Source of the DNA: Lewinellaceae bacterium
GTDB lineage: Bacteria; Bacteroidota; Bacteroidia; Chitinophagales; Saprospiraceae
DNA length: 64,000 nt
Direction of reading: 5' to 3'
NCBI GenBank assembly: GCA_020636325.1
Contig: JACJYC010000024.1
Span: 1-64,000 of the forward strand
Made by a program: the position numbers and the translations under genes. Below are positions 1 to 9,261 of the stretch, piece by piece. Below the pieces are notes generated by a model. It did not search any database and was not told the origin of the DNA. It saw only the letters and a list, made by a program, of their open reading frames with translations. The first letter of the stretch is position 1, and the number at the start of each line of letters is the position of its first letter.

Positions 1-116
1 CTTGACAAACTTCGTTCTTCACCGATCCTAAGCGAAAAATTGACTATTTTCGACATAGCGACCAAAATCCAAACAAGCTCTAATTTTTCAACACCCCGAA
101 AAAAAATCACACAAAA

Positions 117-148
117 TTTGCGAAACCAAAAAGTTGCACATATATTTG
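117..148 (+). promoter_or_regulatory. Bacteroidota-type promoter
   Basis: TTTG (117-120), a 20-bp spacer, then TATATTTG (141-148) match the Bacteroidota sigma-A consensus TTTG / TAnnTTTG. Transcription would start near 155, leaving a leader of about 85 nt before the first gene at 239. Nothing else recognisable lies in positions 1-238, which are AT-rich. Confidence 0.6.
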
Positions 149-238
149 CAACCGAATAGTTTCATTTTGGGATTTATGGGGCAATGTGGCGAGCAATTTT
201 CGCCTTAACCGCAGCACAAACGCTAAAACCAACAGAAA

Positions 239-838
239 ATGAATAAATTGACTCTCCTTGCAACGATCGTTTTTTGTTTGACAACTTCCTGTTCAAATCC
301 AAATCGGCCGGATAACGCTGATAACGCAATCCAACCAGTCGAAATGACAAATAACACCGTTAAAAATACAAATATGATCACTCAAAAAATCACACCCTAT
401 CTCTGGGTAGAGAAAGATGCCAAAGCTGTAGCCGATTACTACTTGTCCATTTTTAAGGACGGCAAGCTGAAAGATTTTCGCAAGTTCGGCAGTGACGAAA
501 GCGGGAATGATGCGGGCATAGAAACAGCTGTCATTGAAATAGCCGGCATGGAGTTCAGCATATTGGCGGCAGGCCCGCTGTTCAAATTCAATGAAGCCGT
601 TTCTTTTGTCATCAATACAAAAGACCAGGCGGAAACGGATTATTATTGGGACGCGCTTACCAAAAATGGCGGTGAGGAAGGCTCCTGCGGATGGTGTAAA
701 GATAAATATGGATTATCATGGCAAGTCGTGCCGACCGAATATTTTGAATTGATCCATAGCGATGACCCGAAAGTAAGGGATAAAGCCATGAAGAACACAT
801 TGAAGCAGAAAAAATTGATCCTTTCAGAACTCAAATGA
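239..838 (+). CDS. VOC-superfamily (PhnB-like) lipoprotein
   Basis: A 199-residue protein. The N-terminus is a lipoprotein signal with a TTSC lipobox (Cys18), so it should be a membrane-anchored periplasmic or surface protein. After a polar linker, residues ~50-195 resemble the PhnB / 3-demethylubiquinone-methyltransferase-like subgroup of the vicinal-oxygen-chelate fold (ITPYLWV..., A..YY..IF, then a GWCKDKYGLSWQVVP motif near the end). No catalytic function can be assigned: this subgroup is mostly uncharacterised. It heads a run of three VOC genes in the same direction. Anchoring of a VOC domain by a lipid is uncommon but recurs two genes downstream. Confidence 0.8.
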   Translation: MNKLTLLATIVFCLTTSCSNPNRPDNADNAIQPVEMTNNTVKNTNMITQKITPYLWVEKDAKAVADYYLSIFKDGKLKDFRKFGSDESGNDAGIETAVIEIAGMEFSILAAGPLFKFNEAVSFVINTKDQAETDYYWDALTKNGGEEGSCGWCKDKYGLSWQVVPTEYFELIHSDDPKVRDKAMKNTLKQKKLILSELK

Positions 839-948
839 ACGGATTACGGCCAGCAGCCGTCGTATTCAGCCACCGATATTGTCGTATTCACACAGCAAAG
901 ACACCCTGTTTTTTGGCAAGATTTGTACTTTAAAAAAAGACTAAAATT

Positions 949-1383
949 ATGGCACGGATCAATCCTTACATTCACTTCAACGGCAATGCCGAAGAAGCAT
1001 TCACCTTTTACAAATCCGTATTCGGCGGCGAGTTCGCAAAAGTTTTGCGCTACAAAGACCTGTCAAGTCCTGAATATCCGATACCTGAAAATGATGCAAA
1101 CCGGCTTATGCACATTGCCTTACCGATCGGCAAAAGCAATATGCTGCAGGGCAGCGATGTGATGGAAATGATGGGAACGGTCACCGAGCACGACAACCGG
1201 AATACGATCTCCATCAGTGCGGAAAGCCGCGAAGAAGCGGACAAATTGTTCAATGGACTTTCAGCGGGCGGGCACATTGAAATGCCCATTTCCGACGGCC
1301 CTTTGGGTTACTATTTCGGCATGTTTGCAGACAAATACGGCGTGCAATGGATGGTGGACTTTGATCCCCGGAATAACGGATAA
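949..1383 (+). CDS. PhnB-like VOC family protein
   Basis: 144 residues, no signal peptide, cytoplasmic. The whole length fits the PhnB-like VOC family: start INPYIHFNGNAEEAFTFYKSV, central MHIALPIG and end YGVQWMVDFDP. Members form betabarrel dimers; no substrate is known for this clade. The ATG at 949 opens directly on the conserved strand, so longer starts are not needed. It follows the VOC lipoprotein by 110 bp. It closely resembles the protein at 17416-17853, which suggests a paralogous family in this genome. Confidence 0.88.
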   Translation: MARINPYIHFNGNAEEAFTFYKSVFGGEFAKVLRYKDLSSPEYPIPENDANRLMHIALPIGKSNMLQGSDVMEMMGTVTEHDNRNTISISAESREEADKLFNGLSAGGHIEMPISDGPLGYYFGMFADKYGVQWMVDFDPRNNG

Positions 1384-1478
1384 CAGCACCTCTCAAAAAA
1401 TCCTGCTTTGTACCTGCAAACAACGCCTATTTTTCAGATATTTGAGGAATCGTCGAGCGTTAAAAATTGTAGGGCAAA

Positions 1479-1985
1479 ATGATCAGATTCATCCTGACCA
1501 TCTCGATTGTAACCATTCTGGCAAGTTGCAACCTCGCCAATAAAAAGACAGAAGACATGGAAGAACAAAAAAATGAAAAGCCGGACACGCCTTCAACCGA
1601 TGACACCACACCGAAGGTGACCGGCATCGGCGGCATTTTCTTTTTTTCCGACAATCCGCAGGAAATAAAGGACTGGTACGCCCAAAACCTAGGGCTTGAG
1701 ATCAACGCATGGGGGAGCTCGAGCTTCGAATCCAGGGACCTCAACAACCCTGACGAAGTCAATTCGCTCCAATGGATGCCCTTCAAAAAGGGGAGCGAAT
1801 ACTTCGCACCTTCAAAAAAGGAATTCATGATCAACTACCGGGTCCGGAACCTTGAAGGGCTTTTGGACAAGCTCAAAGAAAACGGCGTAACCATCCTTGA
1901 CAGCATTGCGACTTACGACTATGGGAAATTTTTACATATCATGGATGCGGAGGGGAATAAAATTGAGCTTTGGGAGCCGAATTGA
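1479..1985 (+). CDS. VOC (glyoxalase-like) lipoprotein
   Basis: 168 residues. A lipoprotein signal ends at LASC (Cys17), followed by an acidic/Lys-rich linker (~20-45) and one VOC domain: GIGGIFFFSDNPQEIKDWY at its start and a C-terminal DAEGNKIELWEPN, a typical glyoxalase/fosfomycin-resistance-fold ending. It differs in type from the two upstream PhnB-like proteins (closer to glyoxalase I), so the three are not simple tandem copies. Substrate unknown. Confidence 0.82.
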   Translation: MIRFILTISIVTILASCNLANKKTEDMEEQKNEKPDTPSTDDTTPKVTGIGGIFFFSDNPQEIKDWYAQNLGLEINAWGSSSFESRDLNNPDEVNSLQWMPFKKGSEYFAPSKKEFMINYRVRNLEGLLDKLKENGVTILDSIATYDYGKFLHIMDAEGNKIELWEPN

Positions 1986-2031
1986 GGGTGCCTGGCCAAA
2001 TCATGAAGGAAAATCCCATTACCGGGCACGC

Positions 2032-2056
2032 GTCGGACACTTTGAAAGTGTCCGAC
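2032..2056. repeat. Perfect 12-bp inverted repeat
   Basis: GTCGGACACTTT, one G, then AAAGTGTCCGAC: a perfect 25-bp palindrome 20 bp before the start of the gene at 2076. There is no T tract, so it is not a typical terminator. It could be an operator or a dispersed palindromic element. Confidence 0.7.
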
Positions 2057-2075
2057 ACGTAAAGCATCCAATAAA

Positions 2076-2855
2076 ATGAAAAAAACAATTAAAAGAACAA
2101 TCGTCGGTACGCTGCTTTTCGCAACTATGGCAACAGCGGGATTGGTCGCCTTGATTTTCTACCCTCAATCCTTATTTGCCAACAAGTTTGATTATAATCA
2201 ATTCACCGTTTATTACAACAAAGACTACAAAATTGATAAAGAAGCGTTTCAGCCCATTTTGGATGGTGCGTACAGACTCGTTGAAAAGAGTGAGTTGCAT
2301 AACCCGGATTTCAAATACAAGGTGTTTTTAGCGCATAATAATATTTTCAATAAAATCGAAAGCCTTCAGGGCGGTGACGTACTCGCCAGGGCGACAGCGT
2401 GGAATATCGTCTTTAAAACGGATATTGATATTAAAAATAATCGAATACACTCCGGCGGAAATTCGATTGATCTGACGGCAATCCTGGCGCATGAAATGGT
2501 ACATATCCTTCAGGCCGGCAAGTACGGTCTCTTGAATTTCGGCTTGTTGAAACATCCCCCCATGTGGAAATTGGAAGGATATCCGGAATATGTTGCGCGG
2601 AGGGCGTACCTGAATAGTGAAACGTACGATTTACGCAAAGAAATTCAACGGTTTATTTCGGCAGATATACCAACCAAGCAGGAATCATTTGAAGCCGTGC
2701 CAGGCCATTTTATGCCGACATACTACTTCAAGGGCAGAATAATGGTTGAATACCTGATGGACCAGAAAGGAATGTCCTATGATGAAATCCTTAAAGACCA
2801 AAGAGCGGAGGAAGCGGTTTTCAAGGAAATGGTTGACTGGATGAATGAGCAATGA
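2076..2855 (+). CDS. Membrane-anchored HExxH putative metallopeptidase
   Basis: 259 residues with an N-terminal membrane segment (~10-30), rest outside the cytoplasm. HEMVH at residues 139-143 is a zinc-metallopeptidase HExxH motif, preceded by a hydrophobic helix (LTAILA) as in gluzincins. KLEGYPEYVARR about 25 residues later supplies Glu168/Glu171 as a possible third zinc ligand. I do not recognise a named family; peptidase activity is inferred from the motif. Its end overlaps the next start by 4 bp (ATGA), so the two are probably translationally coupled. Confidence 0.75.
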   Translation: MKKTIKRTIVGTLLFATMATAGLVALIFYPQSLFANKFDYNQFTVYYNKDYKIDKEAFQPILDGAYRLVEKSELHNPDFKYKVFLAHNNIFNKIESLQGGDVLARATAWNIVFKTDIDIKNNRIHSGGNSIDLTAILAHEMVHILQAGKYGLLNFGLLKHPPMWKLEGYPEYVARRAYLNSETYDLRKEIQRFISADIPTKQESFEAVPGHFMPTYYFKGRIMVEYLMDQKGMSYDEILKDQRAEEAVFKEMVDWMNEQ

Positions 2856-3409
2856 AGACAGACGAGCCCAAAATAACCATTCACATGGTCTCCAGCCTGG
2901 ACGGCTTCATCGCCGGAAAGGACGGCAGCATTGACTGGATGCAAGCAAAGGATACGTATGAAAAAGGCATATCGCTCACCGAGGAGGATATAGCGGCATT
3001 CCTGGATCGGATCGATTGTTATGTAATGGGGGCGAGGACCTATGAACAGGCATTGGAACTCGGGTGGCCTTATGGGGATGTCCCCGTCGTTGTGGTCACC
3101 CGCAGGAACCTGAAAACCGACAGGACAACGGTTGAATTCTATTCGGGAGACCTGGATCAACTCGTGCAGGATTACCTGAAACCCAAATACCGCAACATTT
3201 GGATGGTGGGCGGAGCCGCCCTGGCCAAAGCGTTTATCCAGGCGAAGCTGGCGGACGAAATCGTCATTTCGATCATGCCCGTCATTGTGGGCGGCGGAAC
3301 CCTTTTTTTTGATTTCATCGGAATCGAACAGGCGTTGCACCTCCTGGATGTAAAGGCCTATAAAGACGGGATGGTTGAACTTTCTTATGCGGTCAGGAAA
3401 GGCGACTGA
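2852..3409 (+). CDS. RibD C-terminal / dihydrofolate-reductase family protein
   Basis: 185 residues, cytoplasmic. The sequence begins ITIHMVSSLDGFIAGKDGS, the hallmark of the RibD-C/DHFR-like reductase family. It continues with YVMGARTYE, VVVVTRR, IWMVGGAALAKAF (NADPH-binding Gly-rich turn) and MPVIVGGGTLFF. Members reduce pteridine- or pyrimidine-type substrates with NADPH; this short yyaP/yyaJ-type group is uncharacterised. Start overlaps the previous gene by 4 bp. Confidence 0.88.
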   Translation: MKTDEPKITIHMVSSLDGFIAGKDGSIDWMQAKDTYEKGISLTEEDIAAFLDRIDCYVMGARTYEQALELGWPYGDVPVVVVTRRNLKTDRTTVEFYSGDLDQLVQDYLKPKYRNIWMVGGAALAKAFIQAKLADEIVISIMPVIVGGGTLFFDFIGIEQALHLLDVKAYKDGMVELSYAVRKGD

Positions 3410-3463
3410 ATGTTGATTTCTCTTTCAGTGCACACCACTGGACAAAATGAGCCGGGCTGTACC

Positions 3464-3551
3464 CGATGCGGTTACCCTGCAAATCTTTGACTTGCGATAT
3501 TCATCACCATCCAATGCGACCTCAAACAAAATAATTTGACAGATACCCGAA
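3464..3551. repeat. 88-bp direct repeat, copy 1
   Basis: Matches 5411-5498 at 83 of 88 positions by my hand alignment; all five differences are transitions. The two copies bracket the DUF1593 gene and a truncated lipoprotein gene. Neither copy carries an obvious ORF. Confidence 0.85.
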
Positions 3552-3629
3552 AATGTGCTATCCTGCGTGCGGCATTGCATGCTGCACGGGCTGATCATTG
3601 CCATCAAAACGAATTCAAACCAACCGGAT

Positions 3630-5222
3630 ATGATAAAACATTTTCGCCTGCATTGGACCCTCCTGCCTCTTGTTTTTTGCTGTTCGAACAGAACAGCCGC
3701 GCAAATTTCAACAGAACAGAACCGGCCGCGGATCGTCATTACCGCCGACCCGGAGCTCGATGATAACAATTCCCTGATCCGGTTCTTGCTCTACAGCAGC
3801 GACCTGACCATTGAGGGCCTCGTTTATGCCAGCAGTCAGTTTCATTGGAAAGGCGATGGAAAAGGAACGAAATGGTTCGTCCCCGGACGGGAATACGACC
3901 GCTTTGGGTTGAAATTATGCCCTTGTGAATCGTGGCGTTGGGCCGAAGGCGAGCGCTTTATTCACGATATCGTGGACGCATATGAAAAAGTTTATCCCAA
4001 TCTGAAGATCCATAACCCGGGGTATCCCGCTCCGGAATACCTGAGATCAAAAATAAGATACGGCAATATTGAGTTCGATGGCGATATTTCGAAAGACTCG
4101 CCCGGTTCGGACCTGATCAAATCGCTGGTCCTGGATGATCAGCCCGGCCCCCTTTTCATTACGGCCTGGGGCGGACAAAGCACCATTGCCCGCGCCCTCA
4201 AATCCATACAGGAGCAATACGAGTTTACTACCGAATGGGATGCCGTCAGAAGGAAGATATCCCGAAAAGTGGTGCTGTTGCCATCCGGCGATCAGGATGA
4301 TACCTACGCCACCTATATCAAACCCAACTGGCCCGATATTGAATACCGGCAGTTCAGAGAAGGCCCGAATTACGGGTATGGAGCCCAGATCAGGGCATCT
4401 GCAGAGGATGCACCCTATCTGACCCCTGCCTGGATGAAGGAAAACGTATCGGATCGTGGGCCGTTAGGCGCCCTGTATCGAGTTTGGGGCGATGGAAAGC
4501 AAATGGTGAAAGGCGACGTGGTGGACTATTTCGGCCTGTCGGGTTACACCAATGAGGAATTGAAAAAAATGGGCTATGTCGTCTGGATGCCCGTGCAAGC
4601 CAAGGGATCCTGGTTGGGCGAAGGCGACAACCACACCTTTATGAACATGCCGGGCAACGGATTGAGGGCCTTTGAAAACGGTTCCTTCGGCGGATGGGGC
4701 GGCAGGGCGCCGGATAAACTGGACGACGCGAATCCTTTTTCCATGCCGGCCGACATGAGCGCCGAGGCCATGGCCGACAGAATGAGCGCGATCAATGACC
4801 AGCAAAATAAAGTCGCCGTACCCTACCCGGATTTCTTTCCGAAGGCCCAAAACGATTTTGCCGCCCGTCTGAAATGGTCGGTAACCCCCAGGTACGCCGA
4901 CGCCAATCATGAACCCCTGGTGAGAATTGAAGGCCCGCTGAATATCCTGGCATCACCCGGGCAAAAGATCCGGCTCAATGGCCTTGTATCCGACCCGGAC
5001 GGCGATGCGATAACCGTTAAATGGTGGCAGTTTCATGTGGGTAGCTATCCCGGCAAGGTTGAGCTTTCAAACCCGGATTCATTGCAGGCGGAAGTCCTGA
5101 TCCCCGACGATGTGTTGGCCGGGCAGACCATTCATATCATTCTTGAAGCAACGGACAATGGGGCCCCGGTCCTTACGCGGTATCAGCGGGTGGTTATTTT
5201 TGTGAGAAGTACAAGGAATTAG
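3630..5222 (+). CDS. DUF1593 domain protein (nucleoside-hydrolase-like, secreted)
   Basis: 530 residues from the ATG at 3630; the longer start at 3555 adds 25 residues without homology and runs into the direct repeat. Signal peptide ends near AAQ. PRIVITADPELDDNNSLIRFLLYSSDLTIEGLVY is the N-terminal Asp-rich calcium-type motif of the inosine/uridine nucleoside hydrolase fold used by DUF1593 proteins. The C-terminal ~90 residues (SPGQKIRLNGLVSDPDGDAITVKWW...) form an Ig-like/cadherin-like beta domain. Related proteins are found with plant-polysaccharide genes and some bind carbohydrates; the substrate is unknown. The neighbouring fucosidase and rhamnosidase fit a glycan role. It lies between two 88-bp direct repeats. 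Confidence 0.88.
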   Translation: MIKHFRLHWTLLPLVFCCSNRTAAQISTEQNRPRIVITADPELDDNNSLIRFLLYSSDLTIEGLVYASSQFHWKGDGKGTKWFVPGREYDRFGLKLCPCESWRWAEGERFIHDIVDAYEKVYPNLKIHNPGYPAPEYLRSKIRYGNIEFDGDISKDSPGSDLIKSLVLDDQPGPLFITAWGGQSTIARALKSIQEQYEFTTEWDAVRRKISRKVVLLPSGDQDDTYATYIKPNWPDIEYRQFREGPNYGYGAQIRASAEDAPYLTPAWMKENVSDRGPLGALYRVWGDGKQMVKGDVVDYFGLSGYTNEELKKMGYVVWMPVQAKGSWLGEGDNHTFMNMPGNGLRAFENGSFGGWGGRAPDKLDDANPFSMPADMSAEAMADRMSAINDQQNKVAVPYPDFFPKAQNDFAARLKWSVTPRYADANHEPLVRIEGPLNILASPGQKIRLNGLVSDPDGDAITVKWWQFHVGSYPGKVELSNPDSLQAEVLIPDDVLAGQTIHIILEATDNGAPVLTRYQRVVIFVRSTRN

Positions 5223-5260
5223 AATTAACCCGGCAGCTCCTATTCACCATAATCTCTTAC

Positions 5261-5437
5261 ATGAAATATTGGATATTCACACTGCTTTTGATCGTTTCAG
5301 CTTGTTCAAATAACCAGCCCGGTAAAAACAATCATACGGACGATAATTCTGCAAGGGACTCAGATTCCGGATGGACTGTTGTTGTATCTCGTTCGCAAGA
5401 GGCTCTGCCTCGATGCGGTTACCCTGCAAGTCTCTGA
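5261..5437 (+). pseudogene. Truncated lipoprotein gene
   Basis: An ATG opens a clear lipoprotein signal (ISAC lipobox, Cys15 in MKYWIFTLLLIVSACSNN) followed by a polar linker (~16-37). The frame then runs into the 88-bp direct repeat at 5411 and stops at 5437 after 58 codons. No mature domain is left. The likely history is a recombination or insertion at the repeat that removed the rest of the gene; a genuine tiny lipoprotein is less likely. Confidence 0.6.
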
Positions 5438-5498
5438 CTTGCGATATTCATCACCATCCAATACGACCCCAAACAAAATAATTTGACAGATACCTGAA
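5411..5498. repeat. 88-bp direct repeat, copy 2
   Basis: Second copy of the 3464-3551 repeat in the same orientation. It terminates the truncated lipoprotein frame and ends 29 bp before the stop of the convergent fucosidase gene. Confidence 0.85.
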
Positions 5499-5526
5499 GA
5501 GGAATTTGCCTAACCCTTAACGCACA

Positions 5527-7071
5527 CTACTTCAATTCCACCTTTAGAACCGTTGCAATTTCATCCATCGCCGATGAGTCCGGCGTAGTGACCACCAGTT
5601 TTTTATCCTTTATAGCCCATTTCAAAGGCGTGTTGCTGCCCACTACCGATACGCCGGCTATGGCTCTTTGTTCAGCATCCGCTATATGATCAATTTCAAG
5701 CGTGGATTGAGCCTGGGGCAGGCCCAGAATATAAATAAAAACAGACTTGCCGTCCTTGGATCTCGAGAACCTGAAATCATTTTGGTCATATTGCATGGTA
5801 GCGGATTGCCCGCCGAACTGTCCTTGCTGGAACGCGGCATTGCCGTATCCGTAGATGGAATAAACGCGTGTCTCGTATACCGCTTCCTTGTGCCTGGCAA
5901 TCCATTTGCCGATCGTGTCCAGCACTTTTCGTTGTTGTTCAATGATGACCCCGTCGGCGGTCGGTGAGATGTTCAGCAACACAATTCCCTTCTTGCTCCA
6001 TACGTCAATCATATTCCTGATGATCAGCGTCGGATCTTTATAGGTCTGTCCTTCCGTATAGCACCATGATCCGTTACTGATCGTAATGTCGGTCATCCAG
6101 TAATCCTCCGCGATGTCCGTCTCTCCACCCTGTTCAATATCGAGCAGGCTGACCTCCTTCGGCAGGTCTTCCTGCTTGTGTATGACGAGGGGTGATTGGT
6201 TTCTGCCGATAGCCGCATTAAAATGATGCGCAACCATTTTTTGCAGGTAGTTTTCCGGGATCAGGTCCAGCCAGGAGTCGAACCAAAGGATATCGGGTCC
6301 GTACTGGTCTACGACTTCTTCGATCTGTGCCAGCCAATAATCATGGAATTCTTCCTCCCCCAGGTTCCCGTAAAGCTTTCTGAGTTTCGGATCCGTAGAC
6401 GAGGTGACATAATCCGGGTGATACGGATAATGGCTGTTCCAACCGACGTCCGGACCGTTTCCTGCCCAGTTGCCCGGATCATCAGCATACCTTTGGCCCA
6501 ATCTGGCATGGTGGAATGTTGCGATGGTTTTGAGCCCCCTTTTTTTCAGGGCCTGAAACAATTCTCCTGTAATATCCTTTTTGGGGCCCATATCTTTTGC
6601 GTTCCAGGGGTTTACTGTACTGCCCCACATGGCGAAACCGTCATGGTGTTCGGCGACCGGCCCCGCAAATTTTGCGCCTGTTTTTTCAAAGAGGGATGCC
6701 CATTCCTCCGCATCAAAATGTTTGCCGGTGAACATCGGGATAAAGTCGTGATAATTGAATTTCTCAATCGGGCCGTAGGTCTCTTTGTGATGGGCAAAAA
6801 CCTTTCCGCCCCAATTGTCTCCCCGGTCCGGCATATACATCCATCTCGGATACCACTCGCTGTCAAATGCGGGAACGCTGTACACCCCCCAATGGAAGTA
6901 AATGCCCAGTTTGGCGTCCTTGAACCATTCGGGCTCCCGTTCATTCGTTGCCAATGACGCCCAGTTTTCTTCAAATCCGGGAAGCGCTTCCGGCTTTTTT
7001 GTTTCGGCAGCAGGATTGCAGGATAAAAACAGGCATAAGATGCCAAGTAAGGCGCAAGTATTTTTTTTCAT
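5527..7071 (-). CDS. GH29 alpha-L-fucosidase lipoprotein
   Basis: 514 residues. The signal ends with a FLSC lipobox (Cys18), so it should be a lipid-anchored periplasmic or surface enzyme. Family GH29 is clear: WFKDAKLGIYFHWGVYSVPA (~49-68), EHHDGFAMW (141-149), FHHARLG and GPDILWFDSW, in which Asp265 is the expected nucleophile of this retaining family. A C-terminal beta-sandwich of about 100 residues closes the protein. It releases alpha-linked L-fucose. No susC/susD pair is present in this window, so it is not a standard polysaccharide-utilisation locus. Confidence 0.95.
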   Translation of the reverse strand: MKKNTCALLGILCLFLSCNPAAETKKPEALPGFEENWASLATNEREPEWFKDAKLGIYFHWGVYSVPAFDSEWYPRWMYMPDRGDNWGGKVFAHHKETYGPIEKFNYHDFIPMFTGKHFDAEEWASLFEKTGAKFAGPVAEHHDGFAMWGSTVNPWNAKDMGPKKDITGELFQALKKRGLKTIATFHHARLGQRYADDPGNWAGNGPDVGWNSHYPYHPDYVTSSTDPKLRKLYGNLGEEEFHDYWLAQIEEVVDQYGPDILWFDSWLDLIPENYLQKMVAHHFNAAIGRNQSPLVIHKQEDLPKEVSLLDIEQGGETDIAEDYWMTDITISNGSWCYTEGQTYKDPTLIIRNMIDVWSKKGIVLLNISPTADGVIIEQQRKVLDTIGKWIARHKEAVYETRVYSIYGYGNAAFQQGQFGGQSATMQYDQNDFRFSRSKDGKSVFIYILGLPQAQSTLEIDHIADAEQRAIAGVSVVGSNTPLKWAIKDKKLVVTTPDSSAMDEIATVLKVELK

Positions 7072-7199
7072 TTGCTTCGATCCGGTTCAAGGTGAAAAAA
7101 AACAGGTTACTTTGTCCGGGGTTTCGTTTGGGCGGAGCCTCGCCAAAATTATTCAACCCTCCGCAAAAAAAGAAAATCCGGTAGACAATTCCACAAATT

Positions 7200-7568
7200 A
7201 TGTCAAACACCCAATCGCCCCTGATGATCCTGATCGCCGGGCCCTATCGCTCCGGGACCAACGACGACCCGGCCCTGATCCAGAAGAACGTGGACGCCAT
7301 GAACGAAACGGCCCTGGCCGTTTACCAAAAAGGGCATTTGCCTGTATTGGGCGAATGGTTCGCCTTGCCGCTGATCGAAACCGCAGGCTCCAAAGCCATG
7401 GGCGACGCGATCTGGAACGAACTTTTTCACCCGGTCGCCATCCGCCTGATCAGCAAATGCGACGTTATTTTCAGGATCGGAGGCCCTTCCTCCGGCGCGG
7501 ATGAAATGGTGCGGATCGGCGAGGAACAAGGCAAAAGGATCATCTATTCAACGGCTGAACTGGATTGA
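7200..7568 (+). CDS. DUF4406 / nucleoside 2-deoxyribosyltransferase-like protein
   Basis: 122 residues, cytoplasmic. MILIAGPYRSGTNDDP at the start is the glycine-rich loop of nucleoside 2-deoxyribosyltransferase-like folds. GGPSSGADEMV near residues 98-108 matches the conserved GxSxGAxxE/M region of the DUF4406 group. The group is short and largely uncharacterised. It stands alone between the divergent fucosidase and the next membrane protein. Confidence 0.8.
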   Translation: MSNTQSPLMILIAGPYRSGTNDDPALIQKNVDAMNETALAVYQKGHLPVLGEWFALPLIETAGSKAMGDAIWNELFHPVAIRLISKCDVIFRIGGPSSGADEMVRIGEEQGKRIIYSTAELD

Positions 7569-7693
7569 AAGCCGTTTGACCGAAAATTTTGGCCATTATC
7601 CCAAACTGCCCTATTTTGGCAAGGCTTAATAGCGAGTGCTGAAGCAGATCACTACTATTCAACAAAAGGACGCCAATCAACCAGACCAACACC

Positions 7694-9049
7694 ATGAACC
7701 AGGACCTTTGGAACAAAATCCTTCAATTCGACCTCAACGCCCAACCCGGCGAGTATGTTTTTTCCATCCGGCTGGCCAGGGAAAACAACTGGACCCGGAA
7801 TTTTACCAAAGGAGCCGTCCTTGAGTACAAAAAGTTCATGTATCTGGCGGCCGACTACGACCTGATGGTATCTCCATCCCCGATCGTGGACATTGTCTGG
7901 CACCAGCACCTGATCTTTACCCAGTCTTACCAGGAATTCTGCAATCTGCTGGGCAAACAGATCCAGCATATCCCCTCAACCCACCACAAAACGGATTTTG
8001 AGAAATTCCGGCAGGCAGGCGAAAGAACGGCCCGGCTGTACGAAGAAAATTTCGGGCTCCAACCGCGTGCTTTCTGGGAGTGCGAGGATATGTACGGGAG
8101 CCTCAACCTGGGGCCGGCAACCTATAAGATCGGCAATACCGTATGGATCGGCATGCTGGCTTTTCTGGTCCTGATCATCCCGTTTTATCTGCTGTTCAGG
8201 CCGGTGTATGTTACCATAGGTAATCCCGGTTTCGTTCTCGGTTATCTGGCGCTGATCCTGGCGACTTTTGGATTCCTGGAATTCTTTAACCGGCAAAGAC
8301 TCAGAAATATCACGGGGCTGTTCGACAAGGAATCCTTTATTTTCAATTTGCTGCCTTACGAACTGCTTTACCTCAAGGATCAGAACTTGTCAATGGTGAT
8401 CAACGGCGTTGTGAATGAACTGATCATTAACCAAACGGTCGTTGCGAATACAGATAATACGGTTGAACTGACCGAAAGCGAGGTCGCGGATTCCTTTGAA
8501 CAGCAACAGGTGGTTGAAACCATCCGGTCGCTCGGCCGGCCATCCTACCCCAATGTGATAAAAGCAGTGGCTTTCAAGCCGGTTTTTCAGAATATGACCG
8601 GGGCCATGGACGGCTTTAAAAAGTATTTCCGGCAATCAAAGCCTTTCGGCAATCTGTTCAACCTGAACTTCTTCGTTCTGTCCGTCGTCATGATGCTGGG
8701 TACCGGCCGCATGATTACCGGCGTGCTCCGGGATAAACCGGTGATGCAGATCTTTTTCGTATTGTTCATTCTTTTTGTTGTAATTGCCTTTTTTCTCGCC
8801 AGACTGACCAGACAGGTGGGTACGCAAACCATCCCCGGGTATTACCGGGAAACCATCCTGCCCGGCATGCAAACCGAAGAAGATTGGCAATGGCGCTATT
8901 TTTTAGTGGGGACAGCAGCATTGAGCGCATCCTTTCTGCCCATTGTCAATTACGTGAACAGCAGCAGCAGCGATACCAGCAGCTCCGATAGCAGTTCCTC
9001 CTGCGGCTCTTCCTGCGGAAGCAGCTGCGGCGGTTGCGGCAGCGATTGA
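7694..9049 (+). CDS. TIGR04222-like membrane protein with Cys/Gly/Ser-rich tail
   Basis: 451 residues. Residues ~1-120 resemble the glycine-rich-domain (GRDP/DUF1399-like) N-terminus: PSPIVDIVWHQHLIFTQSYQEFC carries the conserved WHxH motif. Two hydrophobic helices follow (~150-170, 178-197), then a soluble part, two or three further helices (~325-395, 405-420) and a tail SSCGSSCGSSCGGCGSD. This layout matches the TIGR04222 family, widespread in bacteria with unknown function. The tail is a plausible metal-binding or disulfide-rich surface tail. TATTTTGG at 7612-7619 is a possible promoter box. Confidence 0.7.
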   Translation: MNQDLWNKILQFDLNAQPGEYVFSIRLARENNWTRNFTKGAVLEYKKFMYLAADYDLMVSPSPIVDIVWHQHLIFTQSYQEFCNLLGKQIQHIPSTHHKTDFEKFRQAGERTARLYEENFGLQPRAFWECEDMYGSLNLGPATYKIGNTVWIGMLAFLVLIIPFYLLFRPVYVTIGNPGFVLGYLALILATFGFLEFFNRQRLRNITGLFDKESFIFNLLPYELLYLKDQNLSMVINGVVNELIINQTVVANTDNTVELTESEVADSFEQQQVVETIRSLGRPSYPNVIKAVAFKPVFQNMTGAMDGFKKYFRQSKPFGNLFNLNFFVLSVVMMLGTGRMITGVLRDKPVMQIFFVLFILFVVIAFFLARLTRQVGTQTIPGYYRETILPGMQTEEDWQWRYFLVGTAALSASFLPIVNYVNSSSSDTSSSDSSSSCGSSCGSSCGGCGSD

Positions 9050-9122
9050 TATTTCCGGCGGATTACTAAGCCCGAAATGCAATGAAGGGATTGGTAAGCC
9101 AATTGTTACAATCAAGATTAAT

Positions 9123-9257
9123 ATGGGTAAGAAAATCAAAGTATTCGTTGCTGAAGCAAGCGCCCGACCCTACGTAAGCGGCGGACTGCTGGCGATAGAA
9201 AAGGTCGGAACATTTAAAGGCCTGAAAAGAGGCCTGGACAGCGTAATGAAGTTTTAA
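9123..9257 (+). CDS. Small hypothetical ORF
   Basis: 44 codons starting MGKKIKVFVAEASARPYVSG, ending 4 bp before the rhamnosidase start. It lies in the only gap of a dense stretch and has good codon quality, but I recognise no family. It may be a real small protein or a gene remnant. Confidence 0.35.
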   Translation: MGKKIKVFVAEASARPYVSGGLLAIEKVGTFKGLKRGLDSVMKF

Positions 9258-9261
9258 ACAA

